Source: Roseiarcus sp963709185
Lineage (GTDB): Bacteria > Pseudomonadota > Alphaproteobacteria > Rhizobiales > Beijerinckiaceae
DNA length: 64,000 nucleotides
Assembly (NCBI GenBank): GCA_963709185.1
Contig: CAVPVQ010000008.1
Location: 62,001-126,000, forward strand
Reading direction: 5' to 3'
The position numbers and the translations under genes are program-made. Below are positions 1 through 8,528 of the stretch, one piece after another (positions within the stretch are counted from its first letter, which is position 1; the number at the start of each line of letters is the position of its first letter). The notes under the pieces were generated by a model, which was not told the origin of the DNA, made no database searches, and saw only the letters and a program-made list of their open reading frames with translations.

Positions 1-861
1 GCCGCGCTGGTTGCACAAGCGGCCTCGGTCATTGCGATCAGCTCGTGTGGCGCGGACATGAAATATGGCAACATGACGATCGGCAACGACGTCTTCACAA
101 TGGCGAGCGACGCCGAGGCGACCGGCCGCATCATGGCGGACTGGGCGGCCAGGAAGAAGGGCTGGAAGACGGCCTACGTATTGACCGACACCTTCATCGA
201 GTATGACAAATCGCTTTGCCGCGGCTTCCTCGCCCGCTGGAAAGAGGTCAACGGCGCGAATTCCGTGGTTCTCGAGGACAGCTTCAAGAACGCCGACGTC
301 TCGGTGGCTTCGCAGATTTCGCGCTACAAGGATCTGGGCAAGCCCGCCGACGCGATGATCATCTGCAGCGTTCCGCCGGGACTGGCGAGCGCGATCCGGC
401 AATTTCGCTCCGCCGGCGTCGAAATCCCGATCCTTGAGGGCACCGGCGGCGACGGAAGCGCCTGGCATTCGGCGGTGCCGGGGTTGAGCAATTACTACTA
501 CTTGAACTATTCAGCCGACGCCGGCGTGCGCGAACCACGCCCGGACGCGGAAGCGTTCTTCAAGGCTTACGAAAAGAAGTGGAATGAACGGCCGGGTTCA
601 GGGCAAGGGATCACCGGCTACAGCGTTGTCGAGGCATGGGCGAAGGCGGTTGAGCGGGCCGGCAGCTTTGACACCGACAAGGTTCGCGGCGAGTTGGAGA
701 AGCTCTCCGACGAGCCGCTTCTTGCGGGGCTGACGACTTTCACGCCAAAACTTCATACGAACGAAAACCGTCCGATGCTGATCATCTCGATCACGGACTC
801 GAAGGCTGAGCCGCTCGGCTATTATGACATTCGCAAGGGCGACTTCGTCACCTGGTGGTGA
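1..861 (+). CDS. ABC transporter substrate-binding protein, branched-chain amino acid type (5' partial)
   Basis: The reading frame is open from base 1, so the start and signal peptide lie outside the window; 286 C-terminal residues are present. The protein looks like a periplasmic binding protein of the type I fold (Peripla_BP_6, LivK/amide-urea type), with the usual hinge and C-terminal lobe pattern and an ending rich in aromatic residues (GDFVTWW). It would capture a small substrate in the periplasm and deliver it to the two permeases encoded just downstream. It is the first visible gene of a five-gene importer set on the plus strand, separated from the first ATPase gene by a strong hairpin. 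The substrate is not evident. The convergent hyuA/hyuB genes suggest an amide or hydantoin-like compound rather than leucine, but this is inference. Confidence 0.85.
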   Translation, partial: AALVAQAASVIAISSCGADMKYGNMTIGNDVFTMASDAEATGRIMADWAARKKGWKTAYVLTDTFIEYDKSLCRGFLARWKEVNGANSVVLEDSFKNADVSVASQISRYKDLGKPADAMIICSVPPGLASAIRQFRSAGVEIPILEGTGGDGSAWHSAVPGLSNYYYLNYSADAGVREPRPDAEAFFKAYEKKWNERPGSGQGITGYSVVEAWAKAVERAGSFDTDKVRGELEKLSDEPLLAGLTTFTPKLHTNENRPMLIISITDSKAEPLGYYDIRKGDFVTWW

Positions 862-871
862 CCTCGCGTCA

Positions 872-899
872 GCCCGGCGCCGACATCCCGGCGCCGGGC
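872..899 (+). terminator. Strong hairpin after the binding-protein gene (attenuator or mRNA stabiliser)
   Basis: There is a perfect 11-bp stem (872-882 pairs with 889-899, all G/C apart from the loop) with a 6-base loop, starting 10 bases after the binding-protein stop codon. The stretch that follows has only a short T-run (cgtttt, about 911-916). Such hairpins often follow the binding-protein gene in importer operons and allow it to be expressed above the membrane genes. Partial termination or 3'-end protection is inferred, not shown. Confidence 0.55.
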
Positions 900-924
900 G
901 GCGCAGTCTCGTTTTGAGTCTTCC

Positions 925-1641
925 ATGTCCGAACTGACGACAGAAGCGATTTCCGTTCACTTCCAGGGATTGCGCGCGCTCGATTCTGTCGATCTGTCGC
1001 TCAAGGACCGCGATATCCTGGGCCTGCTGGGACCCAACGGAGCGGGCAAGACAACCCTCGTCAACGTCGTCAGCGGCTTTCAAAAACCCACCACCGGATC
1101 GGTGCGGGTCGATGGAAAGTCGGTCGGCGGCCTGACGCCGAATGCACTGGCGCGGCATGGGATCGCCCGGACGTTTCAATCGGTGCGCCTTTTCCGCCGA
1201 TTGAGCGTTCTGGAGAACGTCGAAGTCGCGGCGCTCGCCCATGCGAAGTCCGGAAGAGAGGCGCGATCGACAGCGCGCCGCGCGCTGGAGTTTGTCGGCC
1301 TCGGCGACGCGGCGTCGTCCGTCGCGGGCGAATTGTCCTACGCGGACGAGCGTCGCGTCGGCGTCGCCCGCGCGCTCGCGCTGAAGCCGCGCTTTCTCCT
1401 GCTCGACGAACCCGCCGCGGGTATGACCGATTCCGAGTGCCTTGAGCTTGTTGGAATTATCCGTCAGCTTCCCCATAGTTTCGGTTGCGCGGTGCTGCTC
1501 ATTGAGCACAACATCGGGGTCGTCATGGAGGTCTGCGATCGCCTTCATGTGCTGAACGGCGGCCGCACTCTCGCGGTAGGCGCGGTCGACAGCGTCCGCA
1601 AGAACCCCGAAGTGATCGCCGCCTATTTGGGAAGCGCGTGA
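925..1641 (+). CDS. ABC transporter ATP-binding protein, LivG type
   Basis: This 238-residue cytoplasmic ATPase would power the branched-chain-type importer. Walker A (GPNGAGKT) lies near residues 36-43 and Walker B (FLLLDEPAAG) near 157. The C-terminal part keeps the LivG-like switch region (LLIEHN). The ABC signature is unusual: it reads LSYADERR where LivG proteins normally have LSYGEQRR, so both the glycine and the glutamine of the signature are replaced. The ATG start at 925 leaves a 63-base gap after the binding protein, occupied by the hairpin. The next ATPase gene starts one base after this stop codon. Family assignment is firm; full activity with the altered signature is unknown. Confidence 0.9.
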   Translation: MSELTTEAISVHFQGLRALDSVDLSLKDRDILGLLGPNGAGKTTLVNVVSGFQKPTTGSVRVDGKSVGGLTPNALARHGIARTFQSVRLFRRLSVLENVEVAALAHAKSGREARSTARRALEFVGLGDAASSVAGELSYADERRVGVARALALKPRFLLLDEPAAGMTDSECLELVGIIRQLPHSFGCAVLLIEHNIGVVMEVCDRLHVLNGGRTLAVGAVDSVRKNPEVIAAYLGSA

Positions 1642-1642
1642 G

Positions 1643-2362
1643 GTGTTGCTCAGCCTGGCCTCCCTTCAGGTTCGCTATGGCAAGGCGCCGGCCATTCACG
1701 AACTGTCTCTTCACGTTGCGGCTGGCGAGATCGTTTGTCTCGTCGGCCCGAACGGGGCCGGCAAGTCGACCTGCCTGCTGACGATCGCCGGCGTCGTCGA
1801 ACCGTCGCGCGGAGAGATTCAGTTCGACGGAAGGCCCATTCGTGGGCTTTCGCCTGAGATCATCGCTCGCGCGGGGATAAGCCTCGTTCCTGAAGGACGG
1901 CGGATCTTCGGGAGATTGACGGTTCGCGAGAACCTCGTCGTGGCGAGCGGGATGCGAGGGGGCGTTCTCAAGACCAGAGACCAGTTCGATCGCGTCCTGG
2001 CGCTTTTCCCGATTCTACAGGATCGATACAACAGATACGCGGGCCAGCTTTCCGGCGGCGAGCAACAGCAACTTGCGATCGCCCGCGCCCTTATCTGCCG
2101 CCCCAAACTATTGCTGGTGGACGAACCCTCGCTGGGTCTTGCCCCCCTGTTCGCCGACCTCGTGTTCGAGACCCTGAAGCGTTTGCGTGAGGAAGGCGTA
2201 ACCCTTCTCGTCGTTGAACAAAGCGCCAAACGCGCCCTCGATTTGGCCGATCGCACCTATCTCCTCAGATCAGGGCGACTGATTCTTGAAGGCCCCAGCG
2301 CCGCTCTCTCCAGCAACCCGGAGTTCGAGCACGCCTATTTCGGAGGAGCGCGGCCCGCATGA
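1643..2362 (+). CDS. ABC transporter ATP-binding protein, LivF type
   Basis: This is the second ATPase of the importer, 239 residues, starting with GTG one base after the stop of the LivG-like gene. Walker A (GPNGAGKS), a canonical signature (LSGGEQQQ) and Walker B (LLLVDEPSLG) are all present at the expected spacing. LivF and LivG proteins form a heterodimer on the cytoplasmic face of the two permeases. Because this partner has a normal signature while the LivG-like partner does not, the two ATP sites may be functionally unequal (inference). The 3' end overlaps the next permease gene by 4 bases (ATGA), indicating one transcript. Confidence 0.92.
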   Translation: MLLSLASLQVRYGKAPAIHELSLHVAAGEIVCLVGPNGAGKSTCLLTIAGVVEPSRGEIQFDGRPIRGLSPEIIARAGISLVPEGRRIFGRLTVRENLVVASGMRGGVLKTRDQFDRVLALFPILQDRYNRYAGQLSGGEQQQLAIARALICRPKLLLVDEPSLGLAPLFADLVFETLKRLREEGVTLLVVEQSAKRALDLADRTYLLRSGRLILEGPSAALSSNPEFEHAYFGGARPA

Positions 2363-3276
2363 ACGTCATCCAGCTTGTCATCGACGCCGCCAGCCTCGGC
2401 AGCGAGTATGCTCTGGTCGCTCTGGGGATCGGCCTGGTGTTTGGCGTCATGCGCATGATCAATTTCGCTCATGGCGACCTCATCATGCTGGGGGCTTATG
2501 CGCTGGTGACGCCAACGGTGGCGGATTTCGCGGCGCCGCTGATTGGCGGCTGGCCTGTGCCTCTGATGATTTTGGGGATCCTCGGGGTTGTGACCTTCGT
2601 CGCGCTGGCGACCGAAAGGTTTGCGTTTCGCCCGCTCCGCAAACGCGGCGCCAGCGGGCCTACGTTGCTCATTTCATCATTCGCCGTCAGCTACCTGATC
2701 CAGAGCCTCGTTCTGTTCGTCCATACCGGTCGTCCCAAGTCTGTGAGCATCCTGAGTTCATTGACGCAGCAGGTGGCTATCGGAAAGGTGCGCATCAGCC
2801 TCATCGACATCGTGACCATCGCTGTGACGCTTCTCCTGCTGCTCGGCCTGTCGTTGTTTCTTCGGCGCAGTCGAGCCGGGATCGAGATCCGGGCGGCGTC
2901 CGAGGATTTTACAATGGCGCGCATGCTGGGCGTTCGCGCGGACCGCGCCATTGCGCTCGCATTCGGCCTGTCCGGGATACTGGCCGCCTCGGTCTCGCTC
3001 CTCTACGTCGCCAAGACTGGCGTCCTTGATTTCCGGATGGGCGTTCCCCTGGCGATCGCCGGTTTTGTCGGCACCGTCATCGGCGGCATGGGCAGCCTTC
3101 CCGGCGCTGTTCTCGGCGGCTTTTTTCTGGGCGCGGCGTCGATGCTGCTGCAGACCCTGCTGCCGCCGGAACTGCGTCCCGCACGCGACGCCTTCGTATA
3201 CGGACTGGTGATCGTCGTCCTTCTCTTCAGGCCGCAGGGATTGTTTGTCGCCGGCGAGGCGGGAGAACGCATCTGA
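2359..3276 (+). CDS. ABC transporter permease, LivH type
   Basis: This 305-residue protein is strongly hydrophobic with multiple membrane segments. The LivH-type N-terminal region is clear (ALGIGLVFGVMRMINFAHGD), and it ends with the family's FRPQGLF motif. It forms half of the inner-membrane channel of the importer. Translation is coupled to both neighbours: ATGA overlap with the LivF-like gene upstream and a TGATG overlap with the second permease downstream. There is no sign of truncation. Confidence 0.92.
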   Translation: MNVIQLVIDAASLGSEYALVALGIGLVFGVMRMINFAHGDLIMLGAYALVTPTVADFAAPLIGGWPVPLMILGILGVVTFVALATERFAFRPLRKRGASGPTLLISSFAVSYLIQSLVLFVHTGRPKSVSILSSLTQQVAIGKVRISLIDIVTIAVTLLLLLGLSLFLRRSRAGIEIRAASEDFTMARMLGVRADRAIALAFGLSGILAASVSLLYVAKTGVLDFRMGVPLAIAGFVGTVIGGMGSLPGAVLGGFFLGAASMLLQTLLPPELRPARDAFVYGLVIVVLLFRPQGLFVAGEAGERI

Positions 3277-4298
3277 TGCGGGAGATCGTTCTGCGGCTTG
3301 CCCCCGCGCTCCTGTTGATCGCCTGCATGGCGTTTCTTTGCCTGGCGGCGACTCTCGGCGGCCCCTATCTCACGGACATCGCGACCGAAGCCTTGATCTA
3401 TACGGTGATGGCGGTCGGCATTTCGATATTCATGAGCAATTCTGGAATCGTCTCCTTCGGCCACATCTCCTTCGCCCTGATTGGCGCCTACGCCTCTGCC
3501 TGGCAGACATGTTGCGTGGGCATGCGGGGCGTCTTCATGCCCGGACTGCCGCAGTTTCTTCTCGACTCGAGAATCCCTTTCGCGCTTGCCGCGTTTTTCG
3601 CGTCCGCCTTCGCCGCCGTCGTCGCGCTGGTCAGCGGCGCCGCGATCATGCGCCTGACCGGCGCGGCGGCCTCGATCGCCCTTTTGTCCCTGCTGTTCGT
3701 CGTCAAGACCATCTATGAGAACTGGGACAGCGTGACCGCGGGCCAGAGTTCGATCGTCGGACTGCCGCTCTATGTCAATCTGTGGACGGCGCTCTGCTCG
3801 GCGTCGGCGGCGGTCATAATCGCGCAACTATACAACGCTTCCTCGTTCGGGCTGCGCCTGCGCGCCGCGCGCGAAGACGAAGCGGCGGCTCGCGCAAGCG
3901 GCGTCAACATTTGGGCGCAGCGCTTGATCGCATTTGTGATCAGCGGGTTCGTGACGGCGGGCGGAGGGATTTTATACGGCCATTACCTCGGCACCCTCGC
4001 AGTCAGCATATTCTGGCTCGACATGACCTTCGTCACGCTCGCAATGGTGGTCGTCGGCGGCATGCGAAGCCTCACCGGCGCCGTCGTCGGCGCCTTCGTC
4101 GTGACCGGCGTCAGGCAAATCCTGATCGCCCTGGAGCGAGGCGTCGACCTCGGAGGATTCACCCTCTCCCTGCCAGGCGGCGCGCAAGAGATAACTCTCG
4201 CGATCATCCTCCTCCTCATCCTGACATTCCGACCTCAGGGCCTCCTCGGCGACAACGAGATCACGTTCTTCCGCCTGTCACGCCATCACGACAGATAG
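3276..4298 (+). CDS. ABC transporter permease, LivM type
   Basis: This 340-residue inner-membrane protein starts within the stop codon of the LivH-like gene. The family-typical block SNSGIVSFGHISFALIGAYA follows the first membrane segments, and the C-terminus carries the FRPQGLLG motif. It pairs with the LivH-like permease to form the translocation path. It is the last gene of the plus-strand importer operon; the convergent racemase-like gene ends only 13 bases beyond, and no clear Rho-independent terminator is visible in that gap. Confidence 0.92.
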   Translation: MREIVLRLAPALLLIACMAFLCLAATLGGPYLTDIATEALIYTVMAVGISIFMSNSGIVSFGHISFALIGAYASAWQTCCVGMRGVFMPGLPQFLLDSRIPFALAAFFASAFAAVVALVSGAAIMRLTGAAASIALLSLLFVVKTIYENWDSVTAGQSSIVGLPLYVNLWTALCSASAAVIIAQLYNASSFGLRLRAAREDEAAARASGVNIWAQRLIAFVISGFVTAGGGILYGHYLGTLAVSIFWLDMTFVTLAMVVVGGMRSLTGAVVGAFVVTGVRQILIALERGVDLGGFTLSLPGGAQEITLAIILLLILTFRPQGLLGDNEITFFRLSRHHDR

Positions 4299-4311
4299 CG
4301 TGGCCAACGCC

Positions 4312-5022
4312 TCACCGCGATGCGGATCGAGCTTGATCGCTTGCAATCATTCGCTTGAGCGCGTCCACAGCGCTGTGAGGGGTGGAAAGAGTCGGGATTC
4401 CACAAGCGCGCTCGACGCGAGCCCGCGCCCGGGCAAGCGAGAACTGTCCGAGAATCACCGCGTCGACCTGTTCGATATCGGCCGCGACGCCCTCGACTAT
4501 TCGATCGTGGGTTTCGCCATCTCCTTGTCGGAGAGCATCCAGAGCGCCCGCCGCGAAGACCGACCTGACGTGGATGGATCTGCCGCGCGCGAACGCCATC
4601 TCGTGCAACTCCGCCTCGAGAGCGCCCAAGGAAGGTTCGAACGAAGCCACCAACGCAAACCGGTTGCCGCGTTCCAGCGCGATCTCGAAGGCCGCTTGAT
4701 TCGGCCGCAACACTGGAATCGACGATTTCGCCTTGACCGCGTCGATCGCCGGACCAAATGCCGAGCACGTAAAAAGGATGCCGGCGGCGACGCCGCCGAC
4801 GCCCGTAGTGGAACTCGCGTATTCCGCAAGACCCTGAAAGCGCTTGATCATCGCCCCGTCGAGAATGCCGTTGTGGGCGAGATCGACGGCCAGCGCAGTG
4901 TCCAGAAGATCGAAGCAATAGGCTTCCGGCCAAAGTTCGCGGAACGCCATACGGGCAGGCCCGATTGATTCCTCCAGCGCGTGAATGAGCGCTATCCTGA
5001 CGGGCGCGTCAGGGGGCGACAT
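4312..5022 (-). CDS. Asp/Glu (hydantoin) racemase family protein
   Basis: This 236-residue cytoplasmic protein looks like the Asp/Glu/hydantoin racemase superfamily. These enzymes use two cysteines, one per lobe; candidates here are the cysteine in FTCSAFGP (about residue 85) and the one in RACGIPTL near the C-terminus. Members include hydantoin racemase, maleate isomerase and arylmalonate decarboxylase, so the exact reaction cannot be named. It is the last gene of a minus-strand operon and overlaps the dehydrogenase gene upstream by 14 bases. Next to hyuA/hyuB, racemisation of a hydantoin-like substrate is a reasonable but unproven role. Confidence 0.75.
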   Translation of the reverse strand: MSPPDAPVRIALIHALEESIGPARMAFRELWPEAYCFDLLDTALAVDLAHNGILDGAMIKRFQGLAEYASSTTGVGGVAAGILFTCSAFGPAIDAVKAKSSIPVLRPNQAAFEIALERGNRFALVASFEPSLGALEAELHEMAFARGRSIHVRSVFAAGALDALRQGDGETHDRIVEGVAADIEQVDAVILGQFSLARARARVERACGIPTLSTPHSAVDALKRMIASDQARSASR

Positions 5023-5944
5023 CGCCAGACCTTTTCATGGCCAATTGTATGCGCACCAGCGCCCGGTCGCGTTCGGCCTCGAGTGTTGGAATTGAGCGCC
5101 CGGCCGCCTCCAATCTCACGCCTTCGACAAGCATCGCGCAGACCTCCGGCGTGAGGCGAGGAGAGCCAAGCGTTTGCCATCGCCGCTCCTGGCTCGGACC
5201 GAGGCGCCTGAGGTAGTGATCCATGCCGCCAGGACCGCCGCCCAGGTGATAAGCCATATGGGCGCCAATCGCGGACCATCGCAGACCCGGGCCATGAACC
5301 AGCGCCCTGTCGACGGCCGCCACATCGGCGATCCCCTCGACCACGATGTTGACTGCCTCGCGCCACAACGCCGACGAAAGCCGGTTGGCGATATGGCCAA
5401 CGGCGTCGCGCCGGAGCGTCACTGGCTCGCGGCGAAGACCTCGAAAGAATTCGGTCGCCCGCTCGAGGATAGTCTGGTCCGCCGCGTAAAGCTCCACAAG
5501 AGGCATGAGATGAGGCGGGTTGAACGGATGGGCCGTAATGAAGCGCTCCCTCCTGCGCATGCTCGTGGACAACTCGGACCAGGTCAGTGACGAGGTGCTG
5601 CTTGCAATGACGGTCTCGTTCGACGTCGATTCTTCGATCGCCGCATAGAGCTCGGATTTAAGAGGCGCGGATTCAGGGGCGTTCTCCTGCACCCAAGACG
5701 CTGAAGCGACGGCGTCTTCCAACTTCGGCGCGATGGACAGCACGCCTTCGCGCTTCGTCCCTTCCGGATCCACTTCACGGACCAAAGCGCGCGCCCGTTC
5801 AACCCGCTTGGCGAACCCGTCGAGGACCGTTGGCGAAGGGTCCCACGCCATCACGCGGTGGCCGTAGGCGGTAAACAGGGCCGACCAGCTTTCGCCGACC
5901 AGTCCACATCCGACGACGGCGACAGTTTCGCGTCGATCAGACAT
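5009..5944 (-). CDS. 3-hydroxyacyl-CoA dehydrogenase family oxidoreductase
   Basis: This 311-residue protein has an N-terminal Rossmann fold with the NAD motif VVGCGLVGESW (about residues 10-20), followed by the family block ITAHPFNPPHLMPLVEL in the middle and an all-helical C-terminal domain. Single-domain proteins of this length include L-carnitine dehydrogenase, L-gulonate 3-dehydrogenase/lambda-crystallin and short 3-hydroxybutyryl-CoA dehydrogenases, so the substrate may be a free hydroxy acid rather than a CoA ester. It overlaps the GntR gene upstream by 8 bases and the racemase-like gene downstream by 14, so it belongs to the same operon. Confidence 0.8.
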   Translation of the reverse strand: MSDRRETVAVVGCGLVGESWSALFTAYGHRVMAWDPSPTVLDGFAKRVERARALVREVDPEGTKREGVLSIAPKLEDAVASASWVQENAPESAPLKSELYAAIEESTSNETVIASSTSSLTWSELSTSMRRRERFITAHPFNPPHLMPLVELYAADQTILERATEFFRGLRREPVTLRRDAVGHIANRLSSALWREAVNIVVEGIADVAAVDRALVHGPGLRWSAIGAHMAYHLGGGPGGMDHYLRRLGPSQERRWQTLGSPRLTPEVCAMLVEGVRLEAAGRSIPTLEAERDRALVRIQLAMKRSGDVAP

Positions 5945-6668
5945 CAGCAGTTGTCCTCTCGCGAACCGACACCGCGTCCTCGTCCGCGAACTCCGCGTTC
6001 TCCAGAAGGAATTTCATTCCGGCCAGAATATCGCGAGACATGGCGATCGACGCTTTGCGGCGTTCATTTCTCAGGAGCGCCGCGATGACGTCGTCATGGA
6101 AGTTGGCCGCCGTCATTTGCCTGAGATCGGTATTCAGGTGACGTAAGAACGGGCCAGCCTGCAGCCACAGAAGTTGAATATGCGATCTGAGCGTCCCGGA
6201 CGGACCATAGCTGTAGACGGTGAACTTGAGACGTTGATTGAAATCGAGATAGCCGTGGATGTCATTTTGCTCGATCGCCGCGGCCAGACCCTGCGAGCAC
6301 TCGCGCAAATCCTTGAAGCCTTTTCGATCAATGTTGCCGCAGGCCTCTGCTGTGGCTCTCCCTTCTAATAGCGCGCGCAGTTCCATGACCTCTCGAAACT
6401 TGACCCGGCCAATCAGGGGGATGGAGAAGGTTCCGTTTGAATTCTGTATCAAGCCGCCTTCCGCGAGAAGTCTGCCGAGCGCCGCGCGAACCGGCATATC
6501 GCTTGTCCCCAGCGTCGCCGCCAGCTTGCGCGAACTCACCTTCTGACCGGGCTCGAAACCACCCCTCATCAGGACGTGAGTAATCTGCTCGTACACTTTG
6601 TCCTGCATCGACTGGAAATCGATGCGAACAAGCGGCACGCTTCTTTTGCCTGGGACAATCGAAGCCAT
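5937..6668 (-). CDS. GntR family (FCD type) transcriptional regulator
   Basis: This 243-residue protein has an N-terminal winged helix (about residues 20-85; QDKVYEQITHVLMRGGFEPGQ followed by SSRKLAATLGTSDMPVRAAL) and a C-terminal all-helical FCD ligand domain containing the ELRALLEGRATAEA segment. FCD regulators usually respond to small organic acids and control the adjacent catabolic genes. It lies within the minus-strand operon, 87 bases after hyuB and overlapping the dehydrogenase-like gene, so it probably controls the hyuA-to-racemase operon and perhaps the importer. Its operator was not identified. Confidence 0.88.
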   Translation of the reverse strand: MASIVPGKRSVPLVRIDFQSMQDKVYEQITHVLMRGGFEPGQKVSSRKLAATLGTSDMPVRAALGRLLAEGGLIQNSNGTFSIPLIGRVKFREVMELRALLEGRATAEACGNIDRKGFKDLRECSQGLAAAIEQNDIHGYLDFNQRLKFTVYSYGPSGTLRSHIQLLWLQAGPFLRHLNTDLRQMTAANFHDDVIAALLRNERRKASIAMSRDILAGMKFLLENAEFADEDAVSVRERTTADV

Positions 6669-6755
6669 CTCACGTTTCCCTGCCTACGGCGCGTCGCCTT
6701 TGGATGATATATTGCGCCTGGTGAGCGAACCCGTTGCGTCGCGCACACTCCGGCT

Positions 6756-8528
6756 CTATCGAGCCGTAGCGACGGGCGTTGCGCGCAACCGGGCGCTTTC
6801 GGCTGCGTCCACTTCGCCAGTTCCGTTTATGACGACTCCGTAAAGATTTCTGGCGCGCTCTATCGACACCCAGCCATCCAGAACATTCTCGCGAACGCGG
6901 GCAGGATCGCGAAGCAGCGGGGAGCCGTAGCCGCCGCCGCCGCAGCAGATCGATATGATGCTCTCTCCGTCCGCCAAACGGACGGTGGCCGCCGCTTCCA
7001 ATTGCTCGATGGAGCCGTCGACGCGACGACGAAACTGATTTGCGCCGCCACCGGTCGCGCCGCCGCGAACCCCGTGTGGCGGATTGAGCCGACCATCGCT
7101 GACATAGGCGACGTCGATTTCTCCCCCAAGCGGTCCAAATTCGACCTGCAGGCTGGGCGCCCCAACGTGCCTGCCGCCCCCTTCCGTGTCGCAAAGTATC
7201 CGACGATTGCGAACGATGATCGGTTGATAGAGTTCATCGAGTTCGACGCTGTCGATAAAGCACATCCCGCCGTTGCCAACGTGCAGGTAGGTAAGCCAAC
7301 AATCTTCCCAGGCCGTTGCGCCGCCCGTTGTGCAGCCCAGGAAAATCTGGTTGACGAACGCCTTTTGCGTTCGTGGATCGATACCCGAGACGACTGCTGA
7401 CGAGGGCGGCAGGAAGGCGCCGAATTCAGCGGTGCCGAACCCCTCGCCAAGTTGCGCAAGGCTGAGCGCGACACAATGGGTGACGCGATCAGCGACGTTC
7501 GTTGTCGATACCGAGCAACTGGTCGGATGGCGCGGCACACCCGCAATCGAGCCCTCGCGCAAGAGTATTGTAACCGGACGGAAGCTGCCCGCGTTACGGG
7601 GAATATCACCCCCGATGCTGTTGAAGACCCCGATCAAGGCCGCCGAGCGCGCGCACGCCTCGGTAAGATTGAGCCCACACGGCAGCGCATCGATATTCCG
7701 GCGAAGGTCGACCTGGATTTTGCCCTCCGATGGCGTTGAGGTCACAATCGCGTTGATGCGAACTCCCTCGGGAGGCGTTCCCGGAATCGGATCGTGCGTG
7801 CTCGCAGCCGACGTCGTTCCAGCAGGCAGCAGGGAAAGTCGTGCAGTCATCCGATTCTCGCTGTAGTCGAACCACTGCTGACAAAAGGACCGGAGTTTAT
7901 CCCAACCGATCTCGGCTCCGAGACTTAGCACTTCGCGTTCGCCTATTCGAGCCGAGCCGATCATGGCGAGGAAATCCCCCTTCCATTGATCGGGCACGCG
8001 AATGCGCATCTCGCACATCCGGACAATGTCTTCATTTGTCGTGTAGTTTTCCTGGATTCTTACGGCAGGAAAGATGAGCGCCCCCTCGGCGTATACGTCC
8101 CGGGCGGCGCCCATGTAGGTCGTCGGAAGGGCGTTGCCGCAATCGGCCTGGTGAGCCTTGGTCAGCACTGTGAAGCGATGTACGCCTTCATCGTCCACAA
8201 CCGGGATGAGCACCACATGATCGGCGGCGTGCGAGCCGCCGTGGTATGGAGAATTGTGCAGGAACGCGTCGCCGCGTTTGAGCTTGGGATGATATTCCTT
8301 CATGGTTCGAGCCATCATGTCCGGCCCGACCAGAACATGGATCGGCAGACTGTCCGCGGTCGCAAGCAACTCGCAGTCGGCCGTGACAATGCAACAGGAG
8401 AAGTCCCTGGCTCTGTTCAGCACGCCTGACCGACCGGTGCGGTAGAGCGTGTTGGTCATCTTGCGAGCGATGCCCTCGAAACGGTTGATCAGCACGGCCA
8501 TTTCAGCGCCGTTCAGTTGGTCGGTCAC
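6756..8528 (-). CDS. hyuB: Hydantoinase B/oxoprolinase family protein
   Basis: This 590-residue protein has the typical N-terminus of the family: about 30 residues in comes RKMTNTLYRTGRSGVLNRAR, and then a conserved block around the HNSPYHGGSHAADH motif. HyuB proteins pair with HyuA for ATP-dependent opening of cyclic amides (N-methylhydantoin, 5-oxoproline) or for related carboxylations. GTG at 8528 is chosen as the start because it overlaps the hyuA stop codon by 4 bases (GTGA). Length is normal. The neighbouring racemase-like gene and importer fit a hydantoin or lactam pathway, but acetone-carboxylase-like chemistry is not excluded. Confidence 0.88.
   Translation of the reverse strand: MTDQLNGAEMAVLINRFEGIARKMTNTLYRTGRSGVLNRARDFSCCIVTADCELLATADSLPIHVLVGPDMMARTMKEYHPKLKRGDAFLHNSPYHGGSHAADHVVLIPVVDDEGVHRFTVLTKAHQADCGNALPTTYMGAARDVYAEGALIFPAVRIQENYTTNEDIVRMCEMRIRVPDQWKGDFLAMIGSARIGEREVLSLGAEIGWDKLRSFCQQWFDYSENRMTARLSLLPAGTTSAASTHDPIPGTPPEGVRINAIVTSTPSEGKIQVDLRRNIDALPCGLNLTEACARSAALIGVFNSIGGDIPRNAGSFRPVTILLREGSIAGVPRHPTSCSVSTTNVADRVTHCVALSLAQLGEGFGTAEFGAFLPPSSAVVSGIDPRTQKAFVNQIFLGCTTGGATAWEDCWLTYLHVGNGGMCFIDSVELDELYQPIIVRNRRILCDTEGGGRHVGAPSLQVEFGPLGGEIDVAYVSDGRLNPPHGVRGGATGGGANQFRRRVDGSIEQLEAAATVRLADGESIISICCGGGGYGSPLLRDPARVRENVLDGWVSIERARNLYGVVINGTGEVDAAESARLRATPVATAR

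Noticed and set aside
598..1548. Minus-strand frame of 316 codons
   Set aside because: It is antisense to the binding-protein and LivG-like genes and has no recognisable motif.
6751..6766. Short hairpin overlapping the hyuB stop codon
   Set aside because: The 6-bp stem has no T-run and transcription must continue into the gntR gene, so no terminator was called.
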